Origin: DATJBC01 sp035515515
Lineage (GTDB): Bacteria; Actinomycetota; Acidimicrobiia; Acidimicrobiales; UBA8190
NCBI GenBank assembly: GCA_035515515.1
Contig: DATJBC010000267.1
Location: 1 to 23,185, forward strand
Length of the DNA stretch: 23,185 nucleotides
Direction of reading: 5' to 3'
This document shows positions 7,654 to 14,365 of the stretch, one piece after another (positions within the stretch are counted from its first letter, which is position 1; every line of letters starts with the position of its first letter). The notes beneath the pieces were generated by a model. The model did no database searches. It had not been told where the DNA came from and saw only the letters and a list, made by a program, of their open reading frames with translations. A program made the position numbers and the translations under genes.

Positions 7654-8421
7654 ATGACCGAGCCCGAGAACGTGCCCCACGACGACGGCGCCGCCCCCGC
7701 GTCGACAGAAGCGCCCCTGGCCCTGTTGCTCGAGGTCCAGGGCCACGACACGGTCGTGGACCAGCTGCGGCACAGGCGCGCCACGCTGCCCGAGCGCGCC
7801 GCGCTGACCGGGGTGGACGCCCAGCTCGCCGTGCTGGCCACGCGTCTGAAGGAGCTGGGCGTGGCCCGCGACGACCACGGGTTGCGCCAGGCCGGCCTCG
7901 AGCAGCAGATCGAGTCGTCCAAGGAGCGCCGGGCCACGCTGGAGAAGCGGCTCTTCGGCGGCCAGGTCGCCGCCGCGCGCGAGCTCCAGGCCATGAGCGA
8001 GGAGGTCAAGCACCTCGGCCGCCACATAAGCGAGCTCGAGGACCGCGAGATCGAGGTGATGGAGCTGCTCGAGCCCATCGACGCCGAGCTCGAGGCGGGC
8101 GAGCGGACCCGCGGCGCGCTGGAGGCCGAGGCGGCCCGGCTGCGGGCGGCCATCGGCGAGGCGGAGGTCGACCTCGACACCCAGGTCGCCGCCGAGGAGC
8201 GCGCCCGGGCAGCGGTGGCGTCGGGCGTGCGCCCCGACCTGCTCGACCGCTACGAGAAGCTGCGGGCCAAGCTGGGAGGCACCGGCGCGGCCCCGCTCGT
8301 GGGGGGCTCGTGCGGGGGCTGTCACCTGGCGCTGCCCGCCATGGAGCTCGACCGCCTGCGCCGGGCCCCGGCCGACGCCGTGGTCACCTGCGAGCAGTGC
8401 GGCCGCATCCTCGTGCGCTGA
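7654..8421 (+). CDS. Coiled-coil protein with C4 zinc ribbon (Rv2229c-like)
   Basis: This 255-residue protein has a long helical hairpin at about residues 20-195 rich in Glu, Arg, Ala and Leu (for example LEKRLFGGQVAAARELQAMS and EEVKHLGRHISELEDREIEV). It ends in a zinc ribbon: SCGGCHLALPAME, then 20-odd residues, then CEQCGRILVR. This is the architecture of the 'C4-type zinc ribbon' family (mycobacterial Rv2229c; distant Helicobacter HP0958/FlgZ). The molecular role in actinobacteria is not established; nucleic-acid binding has been suggested for relatives. ATG 7654 is preceded by CCAGG. The histidine phosphatase gene starts 7 nt downstream. In mycobacteria the Rv2229c neighbour is an RNase HI-phosphatase fusion (Rv2228c), so the pairing of zinc ribbon with a phosphatase appears conserved. 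Confidence 0.88.
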   Translation: MTEPENVPHDDGAAPASTEAPLALLLEVQGHDTVVDQLRHRRATLPERAALTGVDAQLAVLATRLKELGVARDDHGLRQAGLEQQIESSKERRATLEKRLFGGQVAAARELQAMSEEVKHLGRHISELEDREIEVMELLEPIDAELEAGERTRGALEAEAARLRAAIGEAEVDLDTQVAAEERARAAVASGVRPDLLDRYEKLRAKLGGTGAAPLVGGSCGGCHLALPAMELDRLRRAPADAVVTCEQCGRILVR

Positions 8422-8428
8422 GGGCGCC

Positions 8429-9052
8429 GTGCTCGTCCTCGTGCGCCACGGCGAGTCCGAGGGCAACGCCGCCCGCCAGCTCGTGGGGCGCCACGACTCC
8501 CCGCTCACCGAGCGGGGACGGGCCCAGGCGGCCGCCCTGGAGGGTGCCCTGCGCGGCGCGGGGCGCGTGGGCAGGCTGATCTCGAGCCCGCTGGCCCGGG
8601 CCCGCGACAGCGCGGCGGCGCTCGGCCTGGGGCTCCCCGTCGAGGTGGACGAGCGCTGGGTCGAGGTCGACTACGGCCGCTACGACGGCGAGGCGCTCGG
8701 CGCCGTTCCCGCCGAGGTGTGGGCCCGCTGGCGGGCCGACCCCGCCTTCCGCCCGCCGGGAGGCGAGACGCTCCTGGAGCTGGGCGCCCGGGTGCGCGCC
8801 GCCTGCGAGGAGCTGTTCGCCCACGACGGCCACGGCGGGCGGGCGGACGCCGATGTCGTCGTGGTGAGCCACGTGTCGCCCATCAAGGCCGCCGTGGCGT
8901 GGGCACTGGGCGTGGGCGACGAGGTGGCGTGGCGGCTGTTCTTGGCCACGGGCTCGGTCACCCGCATCGGCTGGGGGGCCGACGGCCCGGTGCTGCACCG
9001 CTACAACGAGGTCCCCCCCACCGAGGCCCCCGCCGGTGGGGCCCGCCCCTGA
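8429..9052 (+). CDS. Histidine phosphatase family protein (phosphoglycerate mutase-like)
   Basis: This 207-residue enzyme has the phosphohistidine signature VLVRHGESEGN at residues 4-14 (His 8 accepts phosphate), a second Arg in LISSPLARARDSA, the acid region EVDYGRYDGEAL, and the second catalytic His in VVVSHVSPIKAAVAW. These are the marks of the histidine phosphatase superfamily branch 1 (PhoE/CobC/mutase-like). GTG 8429 is placed by GAGGG (8420-8424), which overlaps the zinc-ribbon stop. Position directly after the Rv2229c-like gene suggests it corresponds to the phosphatase half of mycobacterial Rv2228c, here without a fused RNase H domain. Its substrate (small phosphoester, nucleotide or alpha-ribazole phosphate) is not determined by sequence. 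The convergent sulfatase gene ends 18 nt away, with a short GGCGCC-N7-GGCGCC inverted repeat (9065-9083) between. Confidence 0.88.
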   Translation: MLVLVRHGESEGNAARQLVGRHDSPLTERGRAQAAALEGALRGAGRVGRLISSPLARARDSAAALGLGLPVEVDERWVEVDYGRYDGEALGAVPAEVWARWRADPAFRPPGGETLLELGARVRAACEELFAHDGHGGRADADVVVVSHVSPIKAAVAWALGVGDEVAWRLFLATGSVTRIGWGADGPVLHRYNEVPPTEAPAGGARP

Positions 9053-9070
9053 GCCCCCGGCCGCGGCGCC

Positions 9071-10597
9071 TCACACCGGCGCCTCCACCGCCAGCTTGGT
9101 GGGCCGCTCCGGGGGCAGGTTGTCGTAGAGGTCGGTGACGAGCTCGTCGCGCCGTGCCCGGTAGCCGGGGTCGTCCCACAGGTTGCGCTGCTGGAGGGGG
9201 TCCTCGGTCATGTCGTAGAGCTCGCCCTCGGTCCCCTCGTAGAGGGGGCCCGCCTCGTAGGCCGTGCACAGCCACCCGGGCCGGTAGATGGAACGCAGGC
9301 GCATGCCGATCTGCTCGAACTGCGAGTCCCACTCGGTGATGGCCCACTGGCGGTCCGAGCCCGGGGCGGCGGGCAGGGCGCGCCCCTGCGCCCAGTCGGG
9401 CGTGGCCGCCCCGGCGATGTCGCAGAACGTGGGCACCAGGTCGACGTGGGACACCGGCTCGTGCACGTGTGCGGGGGTGACCTGGGCGCGGGGCGCGGGG
9501 CGCCACACGAGGGGGACCCGCATGAGCGCGTCCACGTGGTACGGGCCCTTGAACAGCAGGCCGAAGTCCCCCTGGAGCTCGCCGTGGTCGGTGGTGAACA
9601 CCACGTCGGTGTCGGCGTCCCAGCCCCGCTGCGCCACGCGGGCCATCACGCGGCCCAGCGCCTCGTCGATGAGCTCGTTCTCGACGTGCACCAACGCGTT
9701 GACCTCGCGCACCTGGTCGTGGGTCATGCGGCCCGGGACGAAGTGCCTCGGCCCCCCTTCGGCGTTCTGGAAGCGGCCCTCGTAGAAGTCGAGCCAGTGG
9801 TGCGGCTTGCCCGCCAGGATCTCGACGGCCTTGTCGTGGGAGCCGGGGTGCCCCGGCGGCAGCTCGAGGTCGCGCCAGTCCAGGCGCGTGCGCACCTCGT
9901 CGACGGGCGGGTCCCAGGGGTGGTGGGGGTCGGGGAAGCTCATCCAGCAGAACCAGTCGTCGTCGGCGTCGAGGGTGTCGAGCCAGGCGATGGTGCGGTC
10001 GGCCACCCAGTCGGTGTGGTACATGCCGCGCGGCATCGGGTTGTGCTTGACCTCGGGAGCGTCGGTGTCCCCGCCGCCCTCCTCGTTGAGGCCCGTGCTG
10101 ACGAAGAGCGGGTAGTAGGCGTCGCACCACTGCGGCCCGTTGGCCTCGAGCCACTTGTCGTAGTGCCAGCTCCGCAGGTAGCCGTGCATGGCCAGCTCGA
10201 GGTGCTCGAAGCCCCGGTGCGGCCCGGTCGAGCCGGCCGAGGCCATGGTGTTCTCGATCCACTTGCCCTCGAGGTCGAAGCCGGGCTGGAAGTGCGCCTT
10301 GCCGATGAGGGCGGTGCGGTAGCCGGCGGTGTCGTGCAGGTGGGCGGCCACCGACGGGGCGTCGAGCGGCAGCGGGATGCCGTTGGACACCACGCCGTGG
10401 GTGCGCACGTACTGGCCGGTGAGCATGGTCGAGCGCGCCGGCATGCACACCGTGTTCTGATTGTGGGCCCGGTGGTACACGACGCCCTGGGCGGCCAGCG
10501 CGTCGATGACGGGGGTGCGGGCGACGGTGTTGCCCGTGCAGCCCAGCGCGTCGTAGCGCTGCTGGTCGGTGGTCACGAAGAGGATCTTGCGGGCCAT
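9071..10597 (-). CDS. Type I sulfatase (formylglycine-dependent)
   Basis: This 508-residue alkaline-phosphatase-superfamily hydrolase starts MARKILFVTTDQQRYDALGC with metal-binding D11 and carries NTVCMPARSTMLTGQYVRTH. C51 in CxPxR is the residue that aerobic formylglycine-generating enzyme converts to formylglycine. Downstream are the conserved GYRTALIGKAHF, SFPDPHHPWDPP, VVFTTDHGEL (metal and substrate ligands) and a typical C-terminal 'ELYDMTEDP-QQRNLW' segment. It should hydrolyse sulfate esters (possibly choline-sulfate- or arylsulfate-like), with the substrate unknown. There is no signal peptide, so it is probably cytoplasmic. ATG 10597 follows AAGGAG at 5 nt. It is the last gene of a likely operon after tetR and the dehalogenase (38-nt gap). 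No formylglycine-generating enzyme gene lies in the window. Confidence 0.92.
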   Translation of the reverse strand: MARKILFVTTDQQRYDALGCTGNTVARTPVIDALAAQGVVYHRAHNQNTVCMPARSTMLTGQYVRTHGVVSNGIPLPLDAPSVAAHLHDTAGYRTALIGKAHFQPGFDLEGKWIENTMASAGSTGPHRGFEHLELAMHGYLRSWHYDKWLEANGPQWCDAYYPLFVSTGLNEEGGGDTDAPEVKHNPMPRGMYHTDWVADRTIAWLDTLDADDDWFCWMSFPDPHHPWDPPVDEVRTRLDWRDLELPPGHPGSHDKAVEILAGKPHHWLDFYEGRFQNAEGGPRHFVPGRMTHDQVREVNALVHVENELIDEALGRVMARVAQRGWDADTDVVFTTDHGELQGDFGLLFKGPYHVDALMRVPLVWRPAPRAQVTPAHVHEPVSHVDLVPTFCDIAGAATPDWAQGRALPAAPGSDRQWAITEWDSQFEQIGMRLRSIYRPGWLCTAYEAGPLYEGTEGELYDMTEDPLQQRNLWDDPGYRARRDELVTDLYDNLPPERPTKLAVEAPV

Positions 10598-10635
10598 GGG
10601 GCTCCTTGGTGGCGGGCGGGGGCGGCGCGCGCCGT

Positions 10636-11550
10636 TCAGGCGCTGCGGACGAAGCGGACGACGACCGCGGCGAGCTCCTCGCCCCGGTCCTCCTGGAGGA
10701 AGTGACCGCCGTCGGTGATGGTGGTGTGGGGCTGCCCCACGGCGCCGGGGACGGACTCGAGGAAGAGGCGGTCGGCGCCCTTGGTGATGGGGTCGCGGTC
10801 GGAGAAGGCGCACAGGAACGGCTTCTCCCAGTGGCGCAGCACCTCCCAGGCCCGCCGGTTGGCGCCGGCGGCGGGGTCGTCGGGGGTGGCCGGGACGAGC
10901 ACGGGGAACTGGCGGGCCCCCTCCTTGAAGGAGTCGTCGGGGAAGGGGGCGTCGTAGGCCGCCACGACCTCGGGCGGGACGTCCGACACGCACCCGCCAC
11001 CCACGATGCGCCCCACCGGCAGCGAGGGCACCTCCTGGGAGAAGGTCCGCCAGGCGGCGAAGGCCTCGCCCATGTCCGTGTCGCCGGTGGGCAGCCCGGT
11101 GTTGGCCGCCACCACCCGCCGGAAGCGGTCGGGGTGCTCGGCCACCAGGCGCAGGCCGATGAGCCCGCCCCAGTCCTGCCCGACGAGGGTGAGGCCCGAC
11201 AGCTCCAGCCGGTCGAAGAGCGCGGCCCGCATCCACTCCACGTGGCGGGCGTAGGTGTAGTCCCCGCGCGCCGCCGGCTTGTCGGAGCGCCCGAAGCCGA
11301 CGAGGTCGGGCGCCACGACGCGGAAGCCCGCGGCCACCAGCGGCGGGATCATCTTGCGGTACAGGTAGCACCACGAGGGCTCGCCGTGGATGAGGAGGAT
11401 CACCTCGTCGGCCGACGACGGCCCCTCGTCGAGGTAGTGCACGCGCAGGGCGGCGTCACCCTCACCGCAGGGAACCTCGACGTAGTGGGGGTCGAACGCG
11501 AAGCCGGGTAGCCCGGCGAAGCGCTCGTCCGGGGTGCGCAGGACGTCCAT
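10636..11550 (-). CDS. dhmA: Haloalkane dehalogenase, HLD-I subfamily (DmbB/DhmA-like)
   Basis: This 304-residue alpha/beta hydrolase hydrolyses haloalkanes to alcohol plus halide (EC 3.8.1.5). The N-terminus MDVLRTPDERFAGLPGF and the run APDLVGFGRSDKP closely resemble mycobacterial DmbB. Oxyanion/active-site motif HGEPSW is at 55-60. Nucleophile D126 with halide-binding W127 is in LVGQDWGGLIGLR; a second halide-binding Trp candidate is W235 (NRRAWEVL). The catalytic acid is probably D253 in SDRDPI, and the base is H283 in DGGHFLQED. All needed residues are present, and these distinguish it from epoxide hydrolases. ATG 11550 has GGAGGA at the right distance. It starts 18 nt after the tetR stop and is followed by the sulfatase, so the three are probably co-transcribed. 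The natural substrate is unknown; many HLDs have broad or unidentified natural substrates. Confidence 0.93.
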   Translation of the reverse strand: MDVLRTPDERFAGLPGFAFDPHYVEVPCGEGDAALRVHYLDEGPSSADEVILLIHGEPSWCYLYRKMIPPLVAAGFRVVAPDLVGFGRSDKPAARGDYTYARHVEWMRAALFDRLELSGLTLVGQDWGGLIGLRLVAEHPDRFRRVVAANTGLPTGDTDMGEAFAAWRTFSQEVPSLPVGRIVGGGCVSDVPPEVVAAYDAPFPDDSFKEGARQFPVLVPATPDDPAAGANRRAWEVLRHWEKPFLCAFSDRDPITKGADRLFLESVPGAVGQPHTTITDGGHFLQEDRGEELAAVVVRFVRSA

Positions 11551-11568
11551 GGTGGTCCTCCTCCGGGC

Positions 11569-12165
11569 TCAGGGGGACAGGGCCCCGGCGGCGAGCCGCG
11601 CCATGGTGCGGCGGCAGGCGGCCGGGGATCGTCCCAGTCGGTCGACCTGCTCCCAGGTCTCCCACGACAGCGCCACGTCGAGGGCGTCGAGCGCGCTGCG
11701 GGCGGCGGCCGCGGGGAGGCGGTCGAGCTCGGGTGCGAAGGTGACCCGCAGCTGCAGGCGCAGGGCGGTGCGCGCCCGCGCCGTCTCGCTCGCCACGGTC
11801 GCCGAGCTGTGCTCCAGCAGGCGGGCCGAGCGCCGCACGGGTGCCACGGCGCCGAACACGGCGACCCGCTGGCGCACGACCGTGGCGATGCGCTCGGCCA
11901 GGGGCAGCGCCGCCGGGACCGGCACCAGGCGGCGCCAGTGGCGCTGCTCCTGGATGGCGACCGCCTCCCGCAGGACCGACTCCAGGTCCTCGAAGTGGTG
12001 GAACACCAGGCGCAGCGACACCCCGGCGCGTGCAGCGATGCGCCGGGCCGTGGGCTGGGGGTCGCCCTCCTCGATGAGGCTGATCATCGCCTCGGCCAGG
12101 GCCAGGCGGGTGCGCGCCCCTCGGGCCACCCTGCCGTCAGCCGCCTCCGCGCCCCGCGCGCTCAC
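11569..12165 (-). CDS. TetR-family transcriptional regulator
   Basis: The N-terminal helix-turn-helix reads TRLALAEAMISLIEEGDPQP then TARRIAARAGVSLRLVFHHF, close to the TetR pattern (helix, turn, 'xxFHHFxDxExxLxxA'). The rest is a helical ligand-binding domain without a recognised signature, ending SPAACRRTMARLAAGALSP. I take GTG 12165 as start (198 aa): a strong promoter (TTGCAT-17-TAGGAT) places transcription start at about 12166, and the alternative ATG at 12174-12172 falls inside the -10 element. If another promoter is used, ATG 12174 would give 201 aa. It precedes the dehalogenase by 18 nt and faces the oxidoreductase gene, so it probably controls both and itself; the inducer may be a substrate of the dehalogenase or sulfatase (inference). 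Confidence 0.88.
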   Translation of the reverse strand: MSARGAEAADGRVARGARTRLALAEAMISLIEEGDPQPTARRIAARAGVSLRLVFHHFEDLESVLREAVAIQEQRHWRRLVPVPAALPLAERIATVVRQRVAVFGAVAPVRRSARLLEHSSATVASETARARTALRLQLRVTFAPELDRLPAAAARSALDALDVALSWETWEQVDRLGRSPAACRRTMARLAAGALSP

Positions 12166-12172
12166 CCTCGGC

Positions 12173-12201
12173 ATCCTAAGAATATTGCACTCTAAATGCA
12201 A
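12173..12201 (-). promoter_or_regulatory. tetR operon promoter with overlapping operator-like dyad
   Basis: On the minus strand TTGCAT (12201-12196), a 17-nt spacer and TAGGAT (12178-12173) form a near-consensus promoter in an AT-richer patch. The dyad TTGCA-N7-TGCAA (12185-12201) covers the -35 and part of the spacer, exactly where a TetR-type repressor would block polymerase. The predicted start site is about 12166, one base before the GTG. The dyad sits 62 nt before the oxidoreductase start, so the same site could influence both directions. Confidence 0.6.
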
Positions 12202-12251
12202 GAAGTTACGCGCGTGCCGGCCCGCCGAGGAGAGCGCGCCGGCGCGGCGCG

Positions 12252-12263
12252 TAGAGTCCCGGC
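12252..12263 (+). promoter_or_regulatory. Leaderless-type -10 element for the oxidoreductase gene
   Basis: TAGAGT (12252-12257) is followed by six bases and then the GTG start at 12264. A TANNNT hexamer with 6-7 nt to the start codon is the known layout of leaderless transcripts in actinobacteria. No Shine-Dalgarno sequence is present, which agrees. No clear -35. Confidence 0.55.
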
Positions 12264-13235
12264 GTGCGCGCCGTGGTCTGCACCGAGTTGGGCTCCCTCG
12301 ACAACGTCGTGGTCGAGGAGCGCGACGCACCACGGCCGGGCCCGGGGCAGGTCGTCGTGGAGGTGCGGGCGGCCGGGGTCAACTACGTCGACGGCCTCAT
12401 GTGCCAGGGCCGCTACCAGATGAAGCCGCCCACGCCCTACATCCCCGGCGGGGAGGTCGCCGGCGTGGTGCGGGCCGTGGGGGACGACGTCGCCGGCGTG
12501 GCCGTGGGCGACCGCGTGATGGCCATGACGGGCTTCGGCGCCTTCGTCGAGCAGGTGCTCGTCCCCGCGGCCTCGCTCTGCCCCGTTCCCGACGAGCTCG
12601 GCTTCGGACAGGCGGCCGCCTTCATCCAGAGCTACAGCACGGCGTGGTTCGCGCTCACGCGGCGCGTGACGCTGGGTGCGGGGGAGTGGGTACTCGTCCT
12701 CGGCGCCGGGGGCGGGATCGGGCTGGCGGCGGTGGACGCCGCCGTCGCCCTGGGCGGGCGGGTGGTGGCCGCGGCCTCGAGCGACGACAAGCTGGCCGCG
12801 GCTCGTGCCATGGGGGCGGAGCTCACCGTGGCCTACGAGCGTGACGACCTCAAGGCCACGGTGCGCGAGCTCATCGGGGGAGGCGTCGACGTGGTCATCG
12901 ACCCCGTGGGCGGACGCCACAGCGAGCCCGCCCTGCGCGCCACCAGGAGCTTCGGGCGCCTGTGCGTCATCGGGTTCGCCTCGGGGCCCATCGCCACCGT
13001 CCCCCTCAACCAGGTGCTGCTGAACAACCGCACCGTGGTGGGCGTCGACTGGGGGGCGTGGGCCATGCGCAACCCCGGGGACAACCGCGTCCTCCTCGAC
13101 GAGCTCGTGGCCCTGGTGCGCGCCGGCCGCCTGCACCCCGTGGCGCCCGAGGAGCGCCCCCTCGCCGACGCCGTGGCGGTGATGGCCGCCCTCCTGGAGC
13201 GGGCGGTGACCGGCAAGGTGGTGCTGGTGCCCTGA
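12264..13235 (+). CDS. NADPH:quinone oxidoreductase-like medium-chain reductase (zinc-free MDR)
   Basis: This 323-residue protein opens MRAVVCTELGSLDNVVVEE, followed by VRAAGVNYVDGLMCQGRYQ and PYIPGGEVAGVVRAVG, which is the GroES-like domain of the QOR/zeta-crystallin family. The structural zinc Cys cluster of alcohol dehydrogenases is absent. The nucleotide-binding Rossmann motif is LVLGAGGGIGLAAVDAAVAL (about 149-168). VDVVIDPVGG and the C-terminal ERAVTGKVVLVP are also typical. It likely reduces a quinone or an enone/enoyl thioester with NADPH in the cytosol. It diverges from the tetR-dehalogenase-sulfatase operon and appears to have a leaderless start, so it may be co-regulated and act on a degradation product (inference). 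Confidence 0.88.
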   Translation: MRAVVCTELGSLDNVVVEERDAPRPGPGQVVVEVRAAGVNYVDGLMCQGRYQMKPPTPYIPGGEVAGVVRAVGDDVAGVAVGDRVMAMTGFGAFVEQVLVPAASLCPVPDELGFGQAAAFIQSYSTAWFALTRRVTLGAGEWVLVLGAGGGIGLAAVDAAVALGGRVVAAASSDDKLAAARAMGAELTVAYERDDLKATVRELIGGGVDVVIDPVGGRHSEPALRATRSFGRLCVIGFASGPIATVPLNQVLLNNRTVVGVDWGAWAMRNPGDNRVLLDELVALVRAGRLHPVAPEERPLADAVAVMAALLERAVTGKVVLVP

Positions 13236-13267
13236 GCGGGCGGCGTCCCGCCGTGGGCGCGTGCGCA

Positions 13268-13294
13268 GGGCCGCGCCCCGTGCGTCGCGGGCCC
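13268..13294. terminator. Possible bidirectional terminator between convergent genes
   Basis: GGGCC-GCG (13268-13275) pairs with CGC-G-GGCCC (13286-13294), an 8-bp stem with one bulged G and a 10-nt loop. It lies between the stop of the oxidoreductase (13235) and the stop of the SnoaL-like gene (13296-13294). No T run; moderate support only. Confidence 0.35.
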
Positions 13295-13764
13295 TAGGCG
13301 AAGGTCGTGGTGCTGCCGCCCGCGGTGAGCGAGATCACCGCACCGGTCGAGTAACGCCGGCGCTCCTCGTAGATGCGCTGGTACCCGGTGTGGGCGATCT
13401 TCCAGGTGCCGTCGGCCTTGGTGTAGCGGTCGTCGTAGAGGGCCGTGCCGTGGAGGTCGAAGTCGTGCGCGGCGAAGATGACGCGATCCTCGAGGTACCA
13501 GCGGCCCGTGGCGCCGTCGTCGCCGGTCAGGGTGATCTCGGGGTGGTGCCCGTTGTGCATGGTCACGATGCCGGGGTCGCCCAGGGACTGCTCGAGGAAG
13601 GCCACCACCTCGTCCCGGCCGTTCTGGCACAGCTCACCGGACTGGTACGCGGTGGTGACGTCGTCGGTGAGGAGCGCTCCGAGCTCGGAGAAGCGCTTCA
13701 GGTCGAGCAGCCGGAAGTAGGCGTACTTGAGCTGGTGGATGGCTTCGATCTCGTGCGTGTCCAC
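13294..13764 (-). CDS. SnoaL-like (NTF2-fold) protein
   Basis: This 156-residue protein begins VDTHEIEAIHQLKYAYFRLL, then DLKRFSELGALLTDDVTTAY, a helix GRDEVVAFLEQSLGD, the strand segment HNGHHPEITLTGDDGATGRW, and ends with KIAHTGYQRIYEERRR followed by a short tail. This order (helix, helix with 'D--RF--L--LLTDDV', then sheet with GRWY and WKI-H-GY) is that of SnoaL_4 polyketide-cyclase/dehydratase-like proteins, whose functions vary from isomerase and dehydratase to ligand binding. Start GTG 13764 has GAGGAG 5 nt upstream. It appears monocistronic, convergent with the oxidoreductase. Function is not assignable further. Confidence 0.82.
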   Translation of the reverse strand: MDTHEIEAIHQLKYAYFRLLDLKRFSELGALLTDDVTTAYQSGELCQNGRDEVVAFLEQSLGDPGIVTMHNGHHPEITLTGDDGATGRWYLEDRVIFAAHDFDLHGTALYDDRYTKADGTWKIAHTGYQRIYEERRRYSTGAVISLTAGGSTTTFA

Positions 13765-13886
13765 GGGGCTCCTCACGCAGGGGACGGCGTCCGCCAGGTC
13801 CGACGAGACGGGCGCCAGTGTACCGGGGTGCCCCGCGGGGCCCTCGGTACGCCACACCATGGCGGAGGGGCACCGGGAGGGGCGCG

Positions 13887-13898
13887 TACGCTGTGGCC
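13887..13898 (+). promoter_or_regulatory. Leaderless-type -10 element for the Thr/Pro-rich protein
   Basis: TACGCT (13887-13892) is followed by six bases and then the ATG at 13899, the same spacing as at 12252-12264. No -35 is evident, and there is no good Shine-Dalgarno at normal spacing. Confidence 0.5.
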
Positions 13899-14339
13899 AT
13901 GCCACGCCGCACGGCGTTCCTCGGCATCGCCGCCGGGGTCGTCGTCGTGGGCGTGGCCGTGGGTCTGGCGGCGTCGGGTGGGCCGTCTCGCCCCCGCGGA
14001 CCGGGGGCCGCCCCCGGGTCGGCGACGACGAGGCCGGCGCCACGCGTCGCCGCGGGCGGGGCCACCACCACGCCGCCCACGTCCGTGGCGCCCACCACGA
14101 CGCCGTCGGCGCCGTCGGGCCGCGACACCACGGCGCCGACGACGTCTCCCGGCCGGCGGTCCCCGCCCCCGGGGACGCCGCGCTCCACGACGACGGCCCT
14201 GCCGCCCGCGCTGGGCGCGCCGGCCGGCTCCTACGGAGGCGTCACCACCACGGCCCCGCCCTCGACGGCCCCGCCCTCCACGGGCCCGTCCGCCACGACG
14301 AGCACGGTGAGCACCACGACGACGTCGCCCCCGCCCTGA
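13899..14339 (+). CDS. Small Thr/Pro/Ser-rich membrane-anchored or secreted protein
   Basis: This 146-residue protein has one hydrophobic N-terminal segment (RRTAFLGIAAGVVVVGVAVG, residues 3-22) after a short basic start, suitable as a signal peptide or signal anchor. The remaining 115 residues are low complexity, dominated by Thr, Pro, Ser, Ala and Gly, with TTT and PP runs (for example TTTPPTSVAPTTTPSAP), and end TTTTSPPP. Such tails are commonly extended, possibly O-mannosylated, cell-wall-spanning linkers in actinobacteria. No domain follows, so it has no recognisable activity. The ATG is chosen over an upstream ATG (13818) because the hydrophobic segment begins here and a leaderless -10 precedes it. 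The codon pattern supports coding: third positions are almost all G or C. Reality of the gene is probable, not certain. Confidence 0.6.
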   Translation: MPRRTAFLGIAAGVVVVGVAVGLAASGGPSRPRGPGAAPGSATTRPAPRVAAGGATTTPPTSVAPTTTPSAPSGRDTTAPTTSPGRRSPPPGTPRSTTTALPPALGAPAGSYGGVTTTAPPSTAPPSTGPSATTSTVSTTTTSPPP

Positions 14340-14365
14340 CCGCCCGCCGGGGGGACGTCAGGGCG
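14332..14365. terminator. Bidirectional hairpin terminator containing both stop codons
   Basis: CGCCCTGAC (14332-14340) and GTCAGGGCG (14357-14365) are a perfect 9-bp inverted repeat; a small CCC/GGG inner stem can extend it. The TGA of the Thr/Pro-rich gene (14337-14339) and the TGA of the lrp gene (14360-14358) lie in opposite arms. The position between two convergent genes fits termination in both directions. Confidence 0.6.

Noticed and set aside
9065..9083. GGCGCC-N7-GGCGCC inverted repeat between convergent genes
   Set aside because: Only a 6-bp stem of a self-complementary GC word, likely by chance at this base composition; not called as a terminator.
9446..10705. Long plus-strand open frame antisense to the sulfatase
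   Set aside because: Val/Gly/Arg-rich shadow translation; the sulfatase on the other strand has all conserved motifs.
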